From positions 1,798,001 to 1,862,000 of the forward strand of contig NZ_RKHO01000001.1 of the NCBI RefSeq assembly GCF_003752505.1: a stretch of 64,000 nucleotides of DNA, written 5' to 3'. The translations under genes and the position numbers were made by a program. The stretch comes from Nocardioides aurantiacus. Its GTDB lineage: Bacteria; Actinomycetota; Actinomycetes; Propionibacteriales; Nocardioidaceae. The notes under the pieces were generated by a model. It ran no database searches, had not been told where the DNA came from, and saw nothing but the letters and a program-made list of their open reading frames with translations. This document shows positions 51,431 to 59,919 of the stretch, one piece after another. Each line of letters opens with the position of its first letter. Position 1 is the first letter of the stretch.

Positions 51431-52103
51431 ATGGTCGCTGTTCCTGGGTGCCGGTGAATCGATGGAGGAACAGGTCGAGCCTGCTGATTAGCCCGTGACG
51501 GACGTCGTAGTCGCGTCGCGCCTTCACGTGGAGCCAGGGGTCGAACTTCAAGGGGACCTTGTTCGCCCGTTCCATGGCTGCTGGGTGGTCGTGCCACTCG
51601 GCGAGCCAGTCGCGGATGTAGGCGACGTATTCGACCGCATGTTGGTGCCAGATCACGTCGTGCTCTTCGAGGGGGTAGTCGACGCCGGTCTCGTTCACGT
51701 CCGAGATTCCAGCGAGGCCGAAGCGGGTTCCGAGAGCGAAGCGGAGACTGCGCCGAATGTGCTGGGCCTCGTCAGGGAGTCGACGCGAATGCCTGTCCCA
51801 GGTCTGTCCCCAGGTGGTCAGGGTTTCGGACAGTCGTCGCTGGTGGAGCGGGACGGCTGCGTCTGCGTCACCCGCCCGTTCGAGGTCCTGCGCCAGCCGC
51901 GTGAGGGCTTCTCCGAGTGCGGTGGCTGCTTCTCGCTTGAGGAGGCGTTGGTCGTCGTTCGACCCTCGGGCCCGGGTGAATTGGTGGGTGCCGTAGACGC
52001 CACCGCCCGCGACGATGAGCGCAACGGCGGTACTGATGGGTTCAGGCAACGACTCGTCCTCTCCTATGTCAGACGCAGTGTGCCGGTCCGCACCGACAGT
52101 CAT
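51429..52103 (-). CDS. membrane-anchored hypothetical protein of the CHAT cassette, 224 aa
   Basis: One N-terminal membrane helix (residues about 23-40, ISTAVALIVAGGGVYG) after a polar lead, then a long helical cytoplasmic region (LLKREAATALGEALTRLAQD, LERAGDADAAVPLHQRRLSE) and WHDHPAAMERANKVPLKFDP. It ends with HRFTGTQEQRP. It begins 70 bases after the CHAT gene on the same strand. A membrane anchor beside a CHAT protease suggests a candidate substrate or gated partner. Family not recognised. Confidence 0.68.
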   Translation of the reverse strand: MTVGADRHTASDIGEDESLPEPISTAVALIVAGGGVYGTHQFTRARGSNDDQRLLKREAATALGEALTRLAQDLERAGDADAAVPLHQRRLSETLTTWGQTWDRHSRRLPDEAQHIRRSLRFALGTRFGLAGISDVNETGVDYPLEEHDVIWHQHAVEYVAYIRDWLAEWHDHPAAMERANKVPLKFDPWLHVKARRDYDVRHGLISRLDLFLHRFTGTQEQRP

Positions 52104-52173
52104 CGGAGGCGACGACGGATACGGCCCCGGTTGCTGTGGGCTGGCGGCGGTTGCAGGTGATGGGTCTGTCGAA

Positions 52174-53319
52174 TCAAGCCTGGTCGGTAGGCGGGAGGAC
52201 CAGCCGCACCGTTGCTGCGTCGATGCCGGGTGCGGTTACGAGGGTGGGCAGGTCGTGGTCGGCGAGGCCGTTCATTTCCATGTCGACGCGCGCGACGGCG
52301 AGGGCGCTTTCGATGGTTTGGCCGTCTGCGATGGATCGGTAGAACCGGGTGGCGAAGGTGATGGCGTCGGGGTCGCCTACAGAGGCGGCCATGCCGATGG
52401 CGATGGGGACGCCGGACAGGAGCGCTTCGAGGTTGGTGGCGGATTCGCAGGCGTTGAGAACGACCAGTGATGGCTGGTGGTCGGGTGCGGTGACGGCGCG
52501 CATGAAGAGGTCGATGGGGATGGCGCGGCCCTGGCCGCCTTCGAGGCTGCCGTCGTCGAAGACCAGGACGTCTTCGTTGGCGTGGCCGGAGAAGTGGACG
52601 ACGTGGGGCTGGAAGGAGGTCAGGTAGTTCAGGAGGTCGTCGGCGGTGACGTCGGGTGCGTACTCGATGTCGACCAGGTCCCTGTGTAGCGCAGCGACGA
52701 CGGCGTTCTTGACGCGGCGGATCTCCTGGGAGACGCGCAGGTCTCCGTCGGGGGTTGCGGTCGCGTAGAGGATTCGGAGGTTCTCCTGCTGGGGCGGTCG
52801 CAACGCGTCGATCTGCGCGGTCAGGCGTTCCTCAGTCTGGCTGATGCGTGTGTCGGTGGCGTGCTGCTCGGCGCGTCGCTGCTGCTCGGCGCGGATCCGC
52901 TCCTGCTGCCGGGCGCGCTCGTCGGTCTTGCGCTGGGCCTCACGCTTGCGGTCTTCCTGCTGACGGGCACGCTGTGCCTTGTCGGCGTCGCGCTTGTCGC
53001 TGGCGGCTTCACGCTTCAACGCTTCGGTGAGCGTCTTGCTGTGCCGTGCCTCTTCCTTGCTGAGGTCGGCGCGCTTCTTGGCCAGGGCAGCGATCTTCTT
53101 GCCTTCGGCGATCGCAGCGTTGCGTGCCTGGTCCGCCTGCCGGTCGTACATACGAGTGTTGGCGGGGCTGGTGGCCTTCGCGGCGCGGCTGGCCTTGTCT
53201 GCAGCCTCGGCCTCCTTGGTGGCCTTCTTCTGCTCAGCGGCACCGAGGTCCTGGTCGACCTTGGAGCGCTTAGTGACCACCTCGGCGATCTTCTGTCGTG
53301 CCTGGACCGATGTCGTCAT
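52174..53319 (-). CDS. coiled-coil CHAT-domain protease, 381 aa
   Basis: Residues about 1-175 are almost pure heptad-rich coiled coil (ADKASRAAKATSPANTRMYD, EEARHSKTLTEALKREAASD, RIRAEQQRRAEQHATDTRIS). The C-terminal half is a CHAT domain: QENLRILYATATPDGDLRVS, then VVHFSGHANED with His246 and LVVLNACESATNLEAL with Cys291, the caspase-like dyad. It follows the DUF2188 gene by five bases. CHAT proteases are activated in conflict systems, as in the type III-E Craspase; here the coiled coil is probably the sensor or oligomeriser. Confidence 0.9.
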   Translation of the reverse strand: MTTSVQARQKIAEVVTKRSKVDQDLGAAEQKKATKEAEAADKASRAAKATSPANTRMYDRQADQARNAAIAEGKKIAALAKKRADLSKEEARHSKTLTEALKREAASDKRDADKAQRARQQEDRKREAQRKTDERARQQERIRAEQQRRAEQHATDTRISQTEERLTAQIDALRPPQQENLRILYATATPDGDLRVSQEIRRVKNAVVAALHRDLVDIEYAPDVTADDLLNYLTSFQPHVVHFSGHANEDVLVFDDGSLEGGQGRAIPIDLFMRAVTAPDHQPSLVVLNACESATNLEALLSGVPIAIGMAASVGDPDAITFATRFYRSIADGQTIESALAVARVDMEMNGLADHDLPTLVTAPGIDAATVRLVLPPTDQA

Positions 53320-53324
53320 GGGGG

Positions 53325-53564
53325 TCAGCCCTTGCTGCTTCGGGGGTCGTTGCCGGGGGCGATGGTGTCCTGGGCTCGGATCTGTCCGTTGTTGCCGCGC
53401 ACTGCGAGTTCGCCGCCGCCGTCGTTGGCGAGGATGTTGCGGCCTCGTGCGATGGCGTCGCGCTGCGTGGGTTCGACGGCGCTGGCGCGGGAGGCTCCGG
53501 GCTTGCGGACCTCGTAGTTGCCGTCGTCGCGTCGCTGGACGGTGCGTCGGTTAGGGGTGGTCAT
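53325..53564 (-). CDS. DUF2188 domain protein, 79 aa
   Basis: TVQRRDDGNYEVRKPGASRA, then AVEPTQRDAIARGRNILAND and GELAVRGNNGQIRAQD is the DUF2188 hairpin-helix-hairpin plan. Placed between the DyP and CHAT genes with gaps of 17 and 5 bases, so it is part of one operon. Members elsewhere (also 37.6 kb here) are unassigned. It could be a substrate of the protease or a regulator. Confidence 0.85.
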   Translation of the reverse strand: MTTPNRRTVQRRDDGNYEVRKPGASRASAVEPTQRDAIARGRNILANDGGGELAVRGNNGQIRAQDTIAPGNDPRSSKG

Positions 53565-53581
53565 GGGTGGTGGTCTCCTGT

Positions 53582-54949
53582 TCAGCCGTAGGGGTTGGCG
53601 TCGGGCTTGAGGGTGTTGGTGATGCGTTCGATGCGGTTGGGCTGGTCGATGGTGATGGTGAGGTCGCCGACGGCCTGGAACCGGTCGGGGGTGGTCTCGC
53701 GGATGATGACGGTGGTGCCGACCGGGACCTCGGGGAGGACGGCGTGGCCTGCCGGGTTGGTGGTGACCGGGTCGCCGATCTGGGTGCCGTTCTGGTCATG
53801 GAGGGTGAACTGGATACCGCCCACCTCGGCGTTGGTCGGGTTGCCGAACGCGTCGACGGCGATCTTGCGGACGTGGACGCGGCCCTTCTTCAAGGTCTTG
53901 GGCGGCTTCGGGGTGTCGAAGTAGCCAGCGCCCGGGTGACGGTTGTCGTCCGGGACGACAACGAACAGCCCGGCTCGCTTGAAGATGAGCAGTTGCCGTT
54001 CCACCAGAGCGTCTCGGCCCGTGTTGGTCTGGGGGAAGTTGTGGTTGAGCATCCACCTGTTCAAGACGACGTCGAAGTCGTCGAGGGTGGCCTGGTAACT
54101 GACGAACTGCAGACCAAACTTGAGGACGCCGCCCTCTTCCTCGACGTAGGGCACTCCGCGACGGAAGATCCCGGTCTGGTCGTGAAGTGTGCCGCGCGGA
54201 CCGGTCTTGCGGAGGTGGCTGGTCTGGGGCGGGTTCGAGGGGTCGCCGAACTCGGCTTCGGTCTTGGGGTCGGTTCCAGGGGCCAGGTCGAGCCGTGAGC
54301 CGTCGTCGGTGCGGCGGCCCATGATCTGTTCCTGGGTGGGCTGGTCGAGGCCGTGGAACGCGTCCAGGTTCTGCTCGATCTTGAGGTAGGCGAGGTAGCA
54401 GCCGCCCGCGAGCCAGTCGGGCTCTTCGGGGAGGCGGTCGTGGTCGATGGTGGTGGTCTTACGGCGCTCGTCGCGGGTGAGGTTGCGCAGACCGTCGAGG
54501 TGGCCGAAGGCTTCCCGGTCGTCGTTGCGGGCGTATCCGTGCTCGATGTCGATGCTGGTGACGGTGGGGCGGGTCGCCCAGAGTCCCTTCAGCAGGTCGG
54601 CCAGCCGCGCCTCGGAGGTGTAGGTGACGTGCAGGGCGACGTCAGCGGACAGGGCCTCGGCTTCGCCGGGGAGCGTGGGGGGCGCGGTCAGGCCGTGGGG
54701 GTTGTTGGCCGCGTACTGGGGGAAGCGGTTGAAGAACCGGGAACCGAACGCGATGACGGTCGAGGCGTAGGCGGCGTCGCGGCCCTGGTGGTCTTCGCTG
54801 GCGTCGATGAGGGCGCTGAGGCGGGTGAGCCAGTCCTTCACGATCGTCTCGTCGAGGCCGTCGGCGAGGGTGACGAAGATGAGCGACGCTTCGGCTCGCG
54901 GGTCGCGGTGGACGTCGTTGGGGAGGACCCCGAGGTCACGTGTGGGCAT
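53582..54949 (-). CDS. DyP-type peroxidase fused to a SpaA-like domain, 455 aa
   Basis: The DyP heme peroxidase core spans about residues 1-340. GHLDG carries Asp152 of the GxxDG motif, SHLRKTGPR carries the proximal heme ligand His245 and distal Arg252, and GIFRRGVPY is the usual strand. Residues about 357-450 (GRVHVRKIAVDAFGNPTNAE, GGIQFTLHDQNGTQIGD, RITNTLKPDANPYG) form a prealbumin/SpaA-like beta domain that standard DyPs lack. No signal peptide, so cytoplasmic. First gene of the cassette with DUF2188, CHAT and a membrane protein. Confidence 0.85.
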   Translation of the reverse strand: MPTRDLGVLPNDVHRDPRAEASLIFVTLADGLDETIVKDWLTRLSALIDASEDHQGRDAAYASTVIAFGSRFFNRFPQYAANNPHGLTAPPTLPGEAEALSADVALHVTYTSEARLADLLKGLWATRPTVTSIDIEHGYARNDDREAFGHLDGLRNLTRDERRKTTTIDHDRLPEEPDWLAGGCYLAYLKIEQNLDAFHGLDQPTQEQIMGRRTDDGSRLDLAPGTDPKTEAEFGDPSNPPQTSHLRKTGPRGTLHDQTGIFRRGVPYVEEEGGVLKFGLQFVSYQATLDDFDVVLNRWMLNHNFPQTNTGRDALVERQLLIFKRAGLFVVVPDDNRHPGAGYFDTPKPPKTLKKGRVHVRKIAVDAFGNPTNAEVGGIQFTLHDQNGTQIGDPVTTNPAGHAVLPEVPVGTTVIIRETTPDRFQAVGDLTITIDQPNRIERITNTLKPDANPYG

Positions 54950-55358
54950 TGCAGGACTCCTGTTCTGCCCGACCGTGGTTGTCGAGGCGTTTACAACGGT
55001 GCGGCAGATGTCTACGAAGTGTCAAGCACGTCTGACGCTTGTTTGCCTGACGCCTGTCCAGGACTCATACGCCGTCGGCCCTTCTTCAACGTCCGCGCAA
55101 CGACGCGACCTCAGACGACGGGCTGGGTGCCGGGGCGGTCGACGGTACGAGGCCGAGAATCGTCCAGTGCGTCAGCGGCGAATGGACGACGTGAGGTGGG
55201 CGCAACTAGGGAGCAGACGACTGAGCAGGGCAGCGTGGCGCTGCCCAGACCTTATGACGCATACGACGGATGCGCCGCTCACGGTGGGGCGCGTATGCAC
55301 GGCGCTCAGCCCAGTCGGCACCGATCCCTCGCCTCGTGCTCGTGGGACGGCGAGCAGA
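54950..55358. other. probable promoter region of the CHAT cassette
   Basis: About 410 bases between the ImmA gene and the DyP gene, all transcribed to the left. No good gene. Only one weak frame on the plus strand. A promoter for the DyP gene is expected within the last 150 bases. Confidence 0.45.
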
Positions 55359-55865
55359 TCAGGTGGTTATGCCAAGGTTCATGAGCCGGTAGCCCATGGC
55401 CTCAGTGCTTACTTCAAAGATGCGCCCTAACTTGCGTTGCAATTCCTCAGGCGTCGTTGCTTGGGTCGCCTGCACTGCCTTGCGTACTGCGTCCTCAGGC
55501 ATGAGGAGGGCCGCTGCGAATCGGTTGGCTTCGATCTCTTCGCGGTTTGTGGCGGTAGCGGAAGTACTGTCTCGAAGGTTGTAGCGAATTGACGAGTCGA
55601 CAATGAGCGGGCGTCCGCGATGAAGCACCAGATGGCCGAGTTCGTGCGCAAGCGTGAACCGCTTGCGTTTGTCGACCTGACGCTTGTTCAAGCCAACCGT
55701 CAGCGCCCCATGGTCGCGTATCAACATGCCTGACACGTCCTTGCCCATGGTGGTCTCGACGACCGCGACTTCGAGTTGCCGAGCAAGTTCGTACACGTCC
55801 ACCGGTGGACCAGACACCCCATGGGTCTCCAGCAGTTCTCTAGCGGCGCTGTCGACGCGGGTCAT
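55359..55865 (-). CDS. ImmA/IrrE-family metallopeptidase, 168 aa
   Basis: Zinc motif FTLAHELGHLVLH (His74, Glu75, His78) and the third ligand in EIEANRFAAALLMP (Glu112). Four-base overlap with the XRE gene upstream. In phage and mobile-element control, ImmA cleaves the partner XRE repressor on damage signals. Here the pair may switch the downstream cassettes or a neighbouring element. Typical length for the family. Confidence 0.93.
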   Translation of the reverse strand: MTRVDSAARELLETHGVSGPPVDVYELARQLEVAVVETTMGKDVSGMLIRDHGALTVGLNKRQVDKRKRFTLAHELGHLVLHRGRPLIVDSSIRYNLRDSTSATATNREEIEANRFAAALLMPEDAVRKAVQATQATTPEELQRKLGRIFEVSTEAMGYRLMNLGITT

Positions 55866-56242
55866 CGTCGGATCACCGCTGCCTTGCGTTGCTTCGCAGC
55901 CGCACGACGGACGTTGTCGAGCGCGGATGAGTAGTTGGTGTTCGTGGCGTCAGCGACCGCCTCTGGCGTGAGCACATCGCTCGGCAGTACGTCGGCGAGG
56001 TCGCAATCCAGCGCTCCGCAGATGAGCAGCAGTCGGTAGAGCCCGGGGGTCTGCTCGCCACGCTCAATGTTCGCTATCGAGCCGCGAGTCATGCCCGCTT
56101 GCGCAGCAACCTGGTCTTGGGTGAGTCCTGCCGATTGACGGTGCTCGCGCACGTTCTCGCCGAGCCTGCGGTTGAAGAGAAGTTCCTCTCCGCTGCGTGT
56201 TGGCACGTGGCGTCGGGCCGCGTCAATCTGCCTGTCGCTCAT
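55862..56242 (-). CDS. XRE-family helix-turn-helix protein (ImmR-type), 126 aa
   Basis: The helix-turn-helix is RLGENVREHRQSAGLTQDQV, then AAQAGMTRGSIANIERGEQ and PGLYRLLLICGALDCDLADV. A C-terminal 30-residue tail (SSALDNVRRAAAKQRKAAVI) may be the cleavage or control region. Its ATGA overlap with the metallopeptidase gene shows they are a unit. It probably represses its own promoter. Confidence 0.92.
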   Translation of the reverse strand: MSDRQIDAARRHVPTRSGEELLFNRRLGENVREHRQSAGLTQDQVAAQAGMTRGSIANIERGEQTPGLYRLLLICGALDCDLADVLPSDVLTPEAVADATNTNYSSALDNVRRAAAKQRKAAVIRR

Positions 56243-56503
56243 GTCTGCATGCTAATCACCCTTCGGTCGTTCATGTACCAGCGGGAGGCCACGCCACGCC
56301 CAATTGCTTCCCCGTCAGGCGGGTTGCGGTAGCCGCTCCGCTCAGAATCAGGCTGACGTACAAGCATCCCCGCCGGGATGGCGACAACAGAGACGTCCGT
56401 TCACCTCCCCGATGAACTTGGCCTGCGCCAGGGTGCATCAGGGGACGACCTCGCAGCGGCATGCGCGACTGCGCATGTGAACCACCTCGTGTGTCTCAAT
56501 ACG

Positions 56504-57103
56504 TCAAAGCGAGGCTAGCCAGGGATGAGCCCCCGATGTCGATGCGAGGGATCGTCGTAGCCAACGGCGTTGTGACGGGTTCAGGTGGGTCACGGCGGCT
56601 TGGAAGTCGGCCTCATCTTTGGGGCGCGGATCGCGGCTCTTGTAGAGCAGTTGAACGTCTGGGCTTAGCACCCGTCGTTCCGTGTTGGAGGCTGGGCCGT
56701 CTAGTTCGGGGACGGGGCGACGGATGCGCTGGTCGCGCCTGTAGACCCACTCACCGTTCTTGGTGTCGTCCACCATGACTTGCATCGACCAGGGTGACGA
56801 CGGCGACCGTCGGCACCAGATGTCGTGGACCGTTCTCGGGAGGCGCTGCTCGACGGGCCATGGTCGTAAGGAACCAGCAGGGTCGCCCACGTGCAGGTCC
56901 CACCCCGCGAGGTGATCGCGTAAAGAGGCAACGTCCTCTCGCAAGACGAGTACATCAATGTCCTCGTGTCTGCGGGTCTGATGACCCACATGCAGATCGA
57001 GCGCCCACCCACCGGCAATCCACCACCGGCAAGGCAACCCACCCATCACGTCGACTACTTGATCGGGCGTGAGCGGCTCCCAGGCCCCCAACGCATCGTT
57101 CAT
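56504..57103 (-). CDS. nucleotidyltransferase-fold protein (LinA/ANT-like), 199 aa
   Basis: The NTase motif is complete: RWWIAGGWALDLHVG, then RRHEDIDVLVLRED with the acidic pair DID (about 48-50). The later part has VDDTKNGEWVYRRDQRIRRP and LSPDVQLLYKSRDPRPKDEA, as in the DUF4111/aminoglycoside or lincosamide nucleotidyltransferases. Substrate may be a drug, tRNA or protein. Lies at the edge of the defence island; the link is only by position. Confidence 0.82.
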   Translation of the reverse strand: MNDALGAWEPLTPDQVVDVMGGLPCRWWIAGGWALDLHVGHQTRRHEDIDVLVLREDVASLRDHLAGWDLHVGDPAGSLRPWPVEQRLPRTVHDIWCRRSPSSPWSMQVMVDDTKNGEWVYRRDQRIRRPVPELDGPASNTERRVLSPDVQLLYKSRDPRPKDEADFQAAVTHLNPSQRRWLRRSLASTSGAHPWLASL

Positions 57104-57162
57104 ACCGCCATCATCACAGGCGTCACAGACGGGTCAGCACGCCCAATAGGGGCCGTGGCCGC

Positions 57163-58200
57163 CTACCTACTACGCGTGAGGTGGTCGTAGAGCGCCCGCT
57201 CGCACACCAGCACATGGGGCGTTACGTCGTCGCTACCTGCGCCCGACCCTCGCGTACTCACGGCCACGAGGTCCGCTCCTCCGTCAACAAGGGGCGCGAG
57301 CCGTTTCGCTTGGCCCGTAGGTACGTAGCCCGCCTTGTTGCGATCCCGCTCGGCGTACACGGCTAGGGCATTGGCGTCGTGGGGGTTGTCGGGCTCTCTC
57401 CTTAAACGAAGGAGCGCGCCCGGCGTGAATCGACCCGATCTTGTCGCCGCCTCGTTGTACCCCGTCCCCCTCAGCACGAATGAGTAGATCCCTGCCCTGT
57501 ATGCCGTGCGGCTCCTGGGGTTCACCCACCCGAGCGGAGTCACTACCAGCAGCCGATCCCGGACCCGCTCAAGCCGGGCGTCGGGAAGCCCGCCAGCGCC
57601 TGGGGCCAGAGCGCGAGCCTCATCCTCAGGGCTCAGATACTCCACACGGGCCACGTGTCCGACGCTCTTAGCCCTGTCGATCTGCTGCGCCGCAGTCCAT
57701 GGTTCGCGGGGGCCGCGTCGCTCTAAGTGCTCCGCAACTCGTCGGATATCGCTCGGTGACCGACCCTGCAGCCGGTAGGCCGCGAGCCGCTTCTCCCATT
57801 CGTCCGCGCCCATCCAGGACGGACCGCCGTTAGAACCAAGAGCGGTCAGTGGCGGGACAGGCCCACGTTCAGGTGGGCGCGGGTCGTCGTCCACTCCGCC
57901 CTCGCGCAGCATCTCGGCGTTCCTTCGCGCGTCTTTTGTCTCAATCTCGGGAAGCATTCGCGCGGCTTCGGCCTCTATCGCAGGAAGCATGCGAGCGGCT
58001 TCCGCCTCTATCTGCCGCATCATGTCCGACACGGCCCGATCAGCCTCGAACTGAGACCTCTCCGCCAACTTCGCAGCGGGCGGGCGCGGCAAGGCGGTAG
58101 GCGGCGTATACGGCCCCGGTGGTGGGGGTCGCGGTGAACGACGCAGCAAGACTGCACCCAGAATGAGTGCGATCAGCAGCCCGAGCAACGGCACCCACAT
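57163..58200 (-). CDS. membrane-anchored HIRAN-domain protein, 345 aa
   Basis: N-terminal helix (PLLGLLIALILGAVLLRR), a Pro-rich linker, a coiled coil (residues about 45-100, AEAARMLPAIEAEAARMLPE is repeated), then a SAP-like or helical part. The C-terminal HIRAN domain, about residues 235-325, reads LLRLRREPDNPHDANALAVY and AGYVPTGQAKRLAPLVDGGA. HIRAN domains bind DNA ends or single strands and occur in restriction and defence islands. A membrane anchor is uncommon for HIRAN. Confidence 0.78.
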   Translation of the reverse strand: MWVPLLGLLIALILGAVLLRRSPRPPPPGPYTPPTALPRPPAAKLAERSQFEADRAVSDMMRQIEAEAARMLPAIEAEAARMLPEIETKDARRNAEMLREGGVDDDPRPPERGPVPPLTALGSNGGPSWMGADEWEKRLAAYRLQGRSPSDIRRVAEHLERRGPREPWTAAQQIDRAKSVGHVARVEYLSPEDEARALAPGAGGLPDARLERVRDRLLVVTPLGWVNPRSRTAYRAGIYSFVLRGTGYNEAATRSGRFTPGALLRLRREPDNPHDANALAVYAERDRNKAGYVPTGQAKRLAPLVDGGADLVAVSTRGSGAGSDDVTPHVLVCERALYDHLTRSR

Positions 58201-58351
58201 GGGCGGAACTTAGTCCTTCCGACCCTTGCCGGACAGCGGGTCGCCGCGTTTCCGGACGGGCCACGCCCGCGATCAGCGGGACTCCACATCTTGGACCGCT
58301 ACACGGCAAGTGTGAATCGACCCTGCGTTACCAGGTGGCCGACAGATCCTG

Positions 58352-58915
58352 TTACCCCCGCCGACCTGAGCCGGGGGACGTCGATCTGGACCAGATGCCG
58401 AACCACTGCTCAGCGTCCCACTGCTCGAAGCGTTCCACCTCGACGAACCCCAAGGCTGCGGCCAGACGCATCGAGGGCTCGTTCGCGCTTTGCGTGCACA
58501 GCACTACCGATTCGCCGGGAACCTCGTCAGCGAACCACTCCAGGACCGCAGCGCTTGCCTCTTTGGCGTACCCGTGTCCCCACGCCTTGCTGAGGAAGAG
58601 GTAGCCAAGCCAGGGAGCCCCGGAATCGTCCGCCACGTGCCCGCGCCGCTCCGCGTCGCGTCGATCGAGCGTCACCGTGCCGATCATCGCCCCGCCCAGT
58701 TCGACAACGAAGAAGCCGGGACGTCGCCCCGGAATCTCCGGGACCGATTCCTCCAACACATCGCGGGGTTGAGCACCGCCAATGAACTGGCCCACCTGCG
58801 GCGAGGCGAACAGTTCGATGACTGCCGCGCGGTCCCGAGCCTCCGATGCTCGAAGCACGAGCCGCTCAGTCTCGATAGGCGCAGGGGGCCGAACAGCCGG
58901 TCCGAGTTCAACCAT
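58352..58915 (-). CDS. GNAT-family N-acetyltransferase (paralogue 2), 187 aa
   Basis: From ATG 58915 (MVELGPAVRPPAPIETERLV) the RimJ-like layout is clear: VIELFASPQVGQFIGGAQPR, then GYLFLSKAWGHGYAKEASAA (acetyl-CoA loop), SVVLCTQSANEPSMRLAAAL and FEQWDAEQWFGIW. It resembles the genes at 9.3 and 59.0 kb. Convergent to nothing; it lies 100 bases from paralogue 3, on the opposite strand. Confidence 0.88.
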   Translation of the reverse strand: MVELGPAVRPPAPIETERLVLRASEARDRAAVIELFASPQVGQFIGGAQPRDVLEESVPEIPGRRPGFFVVELGGAMIGTVTLDRRDAERRGHVADDSGAPWLGYLFLSKAWGHGYAKEASAAVLEWFADEVPGESVVLCTQSANEPSMRLAAALGFVEVERFEQWDAEQWFGIWSRSTSPGSGRRG

Positions 58916-59013
58916 GACTGACACCCTAAGACGACGCCTACATCCGTCGACGACCTGCACTTTGGGCACCGGAACTGACGTCGCCTGAGCGTCGACTTCG
59001 ATAACTTGCATGT

Positions 59014-59545
59014 ATGGCGGGCCTGAGCGACGTGGAATGGCCACCGGCCCCAATTCGCACTGAACGTCTCCTCGTGCGACCCACGGCTGCATCCGATTTG
59101 GACGGCTATGTCGAACTCCTGTGTTCTGAGCAGTTGCGGCGCTACCTCGGCGGCCCGTTGAGCCGTGACGATCTTGGGGACCTGCCGCAGGTTCCTGGGA
59201 ATCGGCCCGGAGTGTTCGCCGTCCAAGCGGACGACGATTTCGCTGGGATCGTCACCCTCGATCGACGCGACCCGGCACGCCCCGGCCACATCTCGCCCGC
59301 AGGCAACGAACTCGAAGTCAGTTACACGTTCCTCCCGGTCCACTGGGGTCACGGATACGCAACAGAAGCAGTAGCAGGCGTTCTCGGGTGGGCTTCACGG
59401 GCTCTTCCTGAAGAGCCCGTCGTGCTGTGCACCCAAATCAGCGAACGAAGCCTCGGTGCGGCTGGCCGCTCGCCTGGGGTTCGTTGAGACCGAACGGTTC
59501 GTTGAGTTCGACGCGGAACAATGGTTCGGAGTCAGAGGGGCCTGA
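59014..59545 (+). pseudogene. GNAT-family N-acetyltransferase (paralogue 3), late frameshift
   Basis: The frame from ATG 59014 (MAGLSDVEWPPAPIRTERLL) follows the other paralogues through LCTQ near 59437. An extra base in the AAA run at 59435-59437 shifts it to a stop at 59487. Removing it gives SANEASVRLAARLGFVETER, FVEFDAEQWFGVRGA and stop 59543-59545, matching the 9.3-kb gene. Only the last 35 residues are affected. Confidence 0.8.
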
Positions 59546-59760
59546 CACCGGCGGCTGTCAGTAACCACTGGACCCCTACCGGTGTGGAAGTTGCTTATGG
59601 AGCCAACCGCGCCGGGCCGCCATCGGATCGGACGGGACACAACTTCGCGGACGCTGCGACGTGCAGCGGTTTCCCGAGATCGCGAGAACAACGTCTTCGT
59701 CTTGCTCGCGAGTGACATTGGGCCGGGGATTGCTCTGTATCGCACGATGCCCTCGCGGCG

Positions 59761-59910
59761 TGTCGGCGCTGGGGAAGGTGACGCCTAAGGGTCGGGCCGA
59801 CTGCGCTGCTCGACCTCCACAGCCACACACCGGATGCATCTCGGGCTACTGACACGACCGCAGGTCCAGTTTTGTCCGCACGCGTCTCGGGACGTGGTCG
59901 GCGGGCCGTC
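59761..59910. repeat. ~150-bp diverged repeat, copy 2
   Basis: Counterpart of 51283-51430. Shares TCGGCGCTGGGGAAGGTGAC, CGGGCCGACTGCG, GGTCCAGTTTT and CGGTCGGCGGG with it. Lies just before the 3' end of the P-loop kinase gene. Confidence 0.75.
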
Positions 59911-59919
59911 GGGCCGGGG

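Noticed and set aside
53582-54949. DyP protein suspected to lack its heme ligand
   Set aside because: The first alignment used a position around residue 194 (Asn). The actual proximal ligand is His245 in SHLRKTGPR, which is present.
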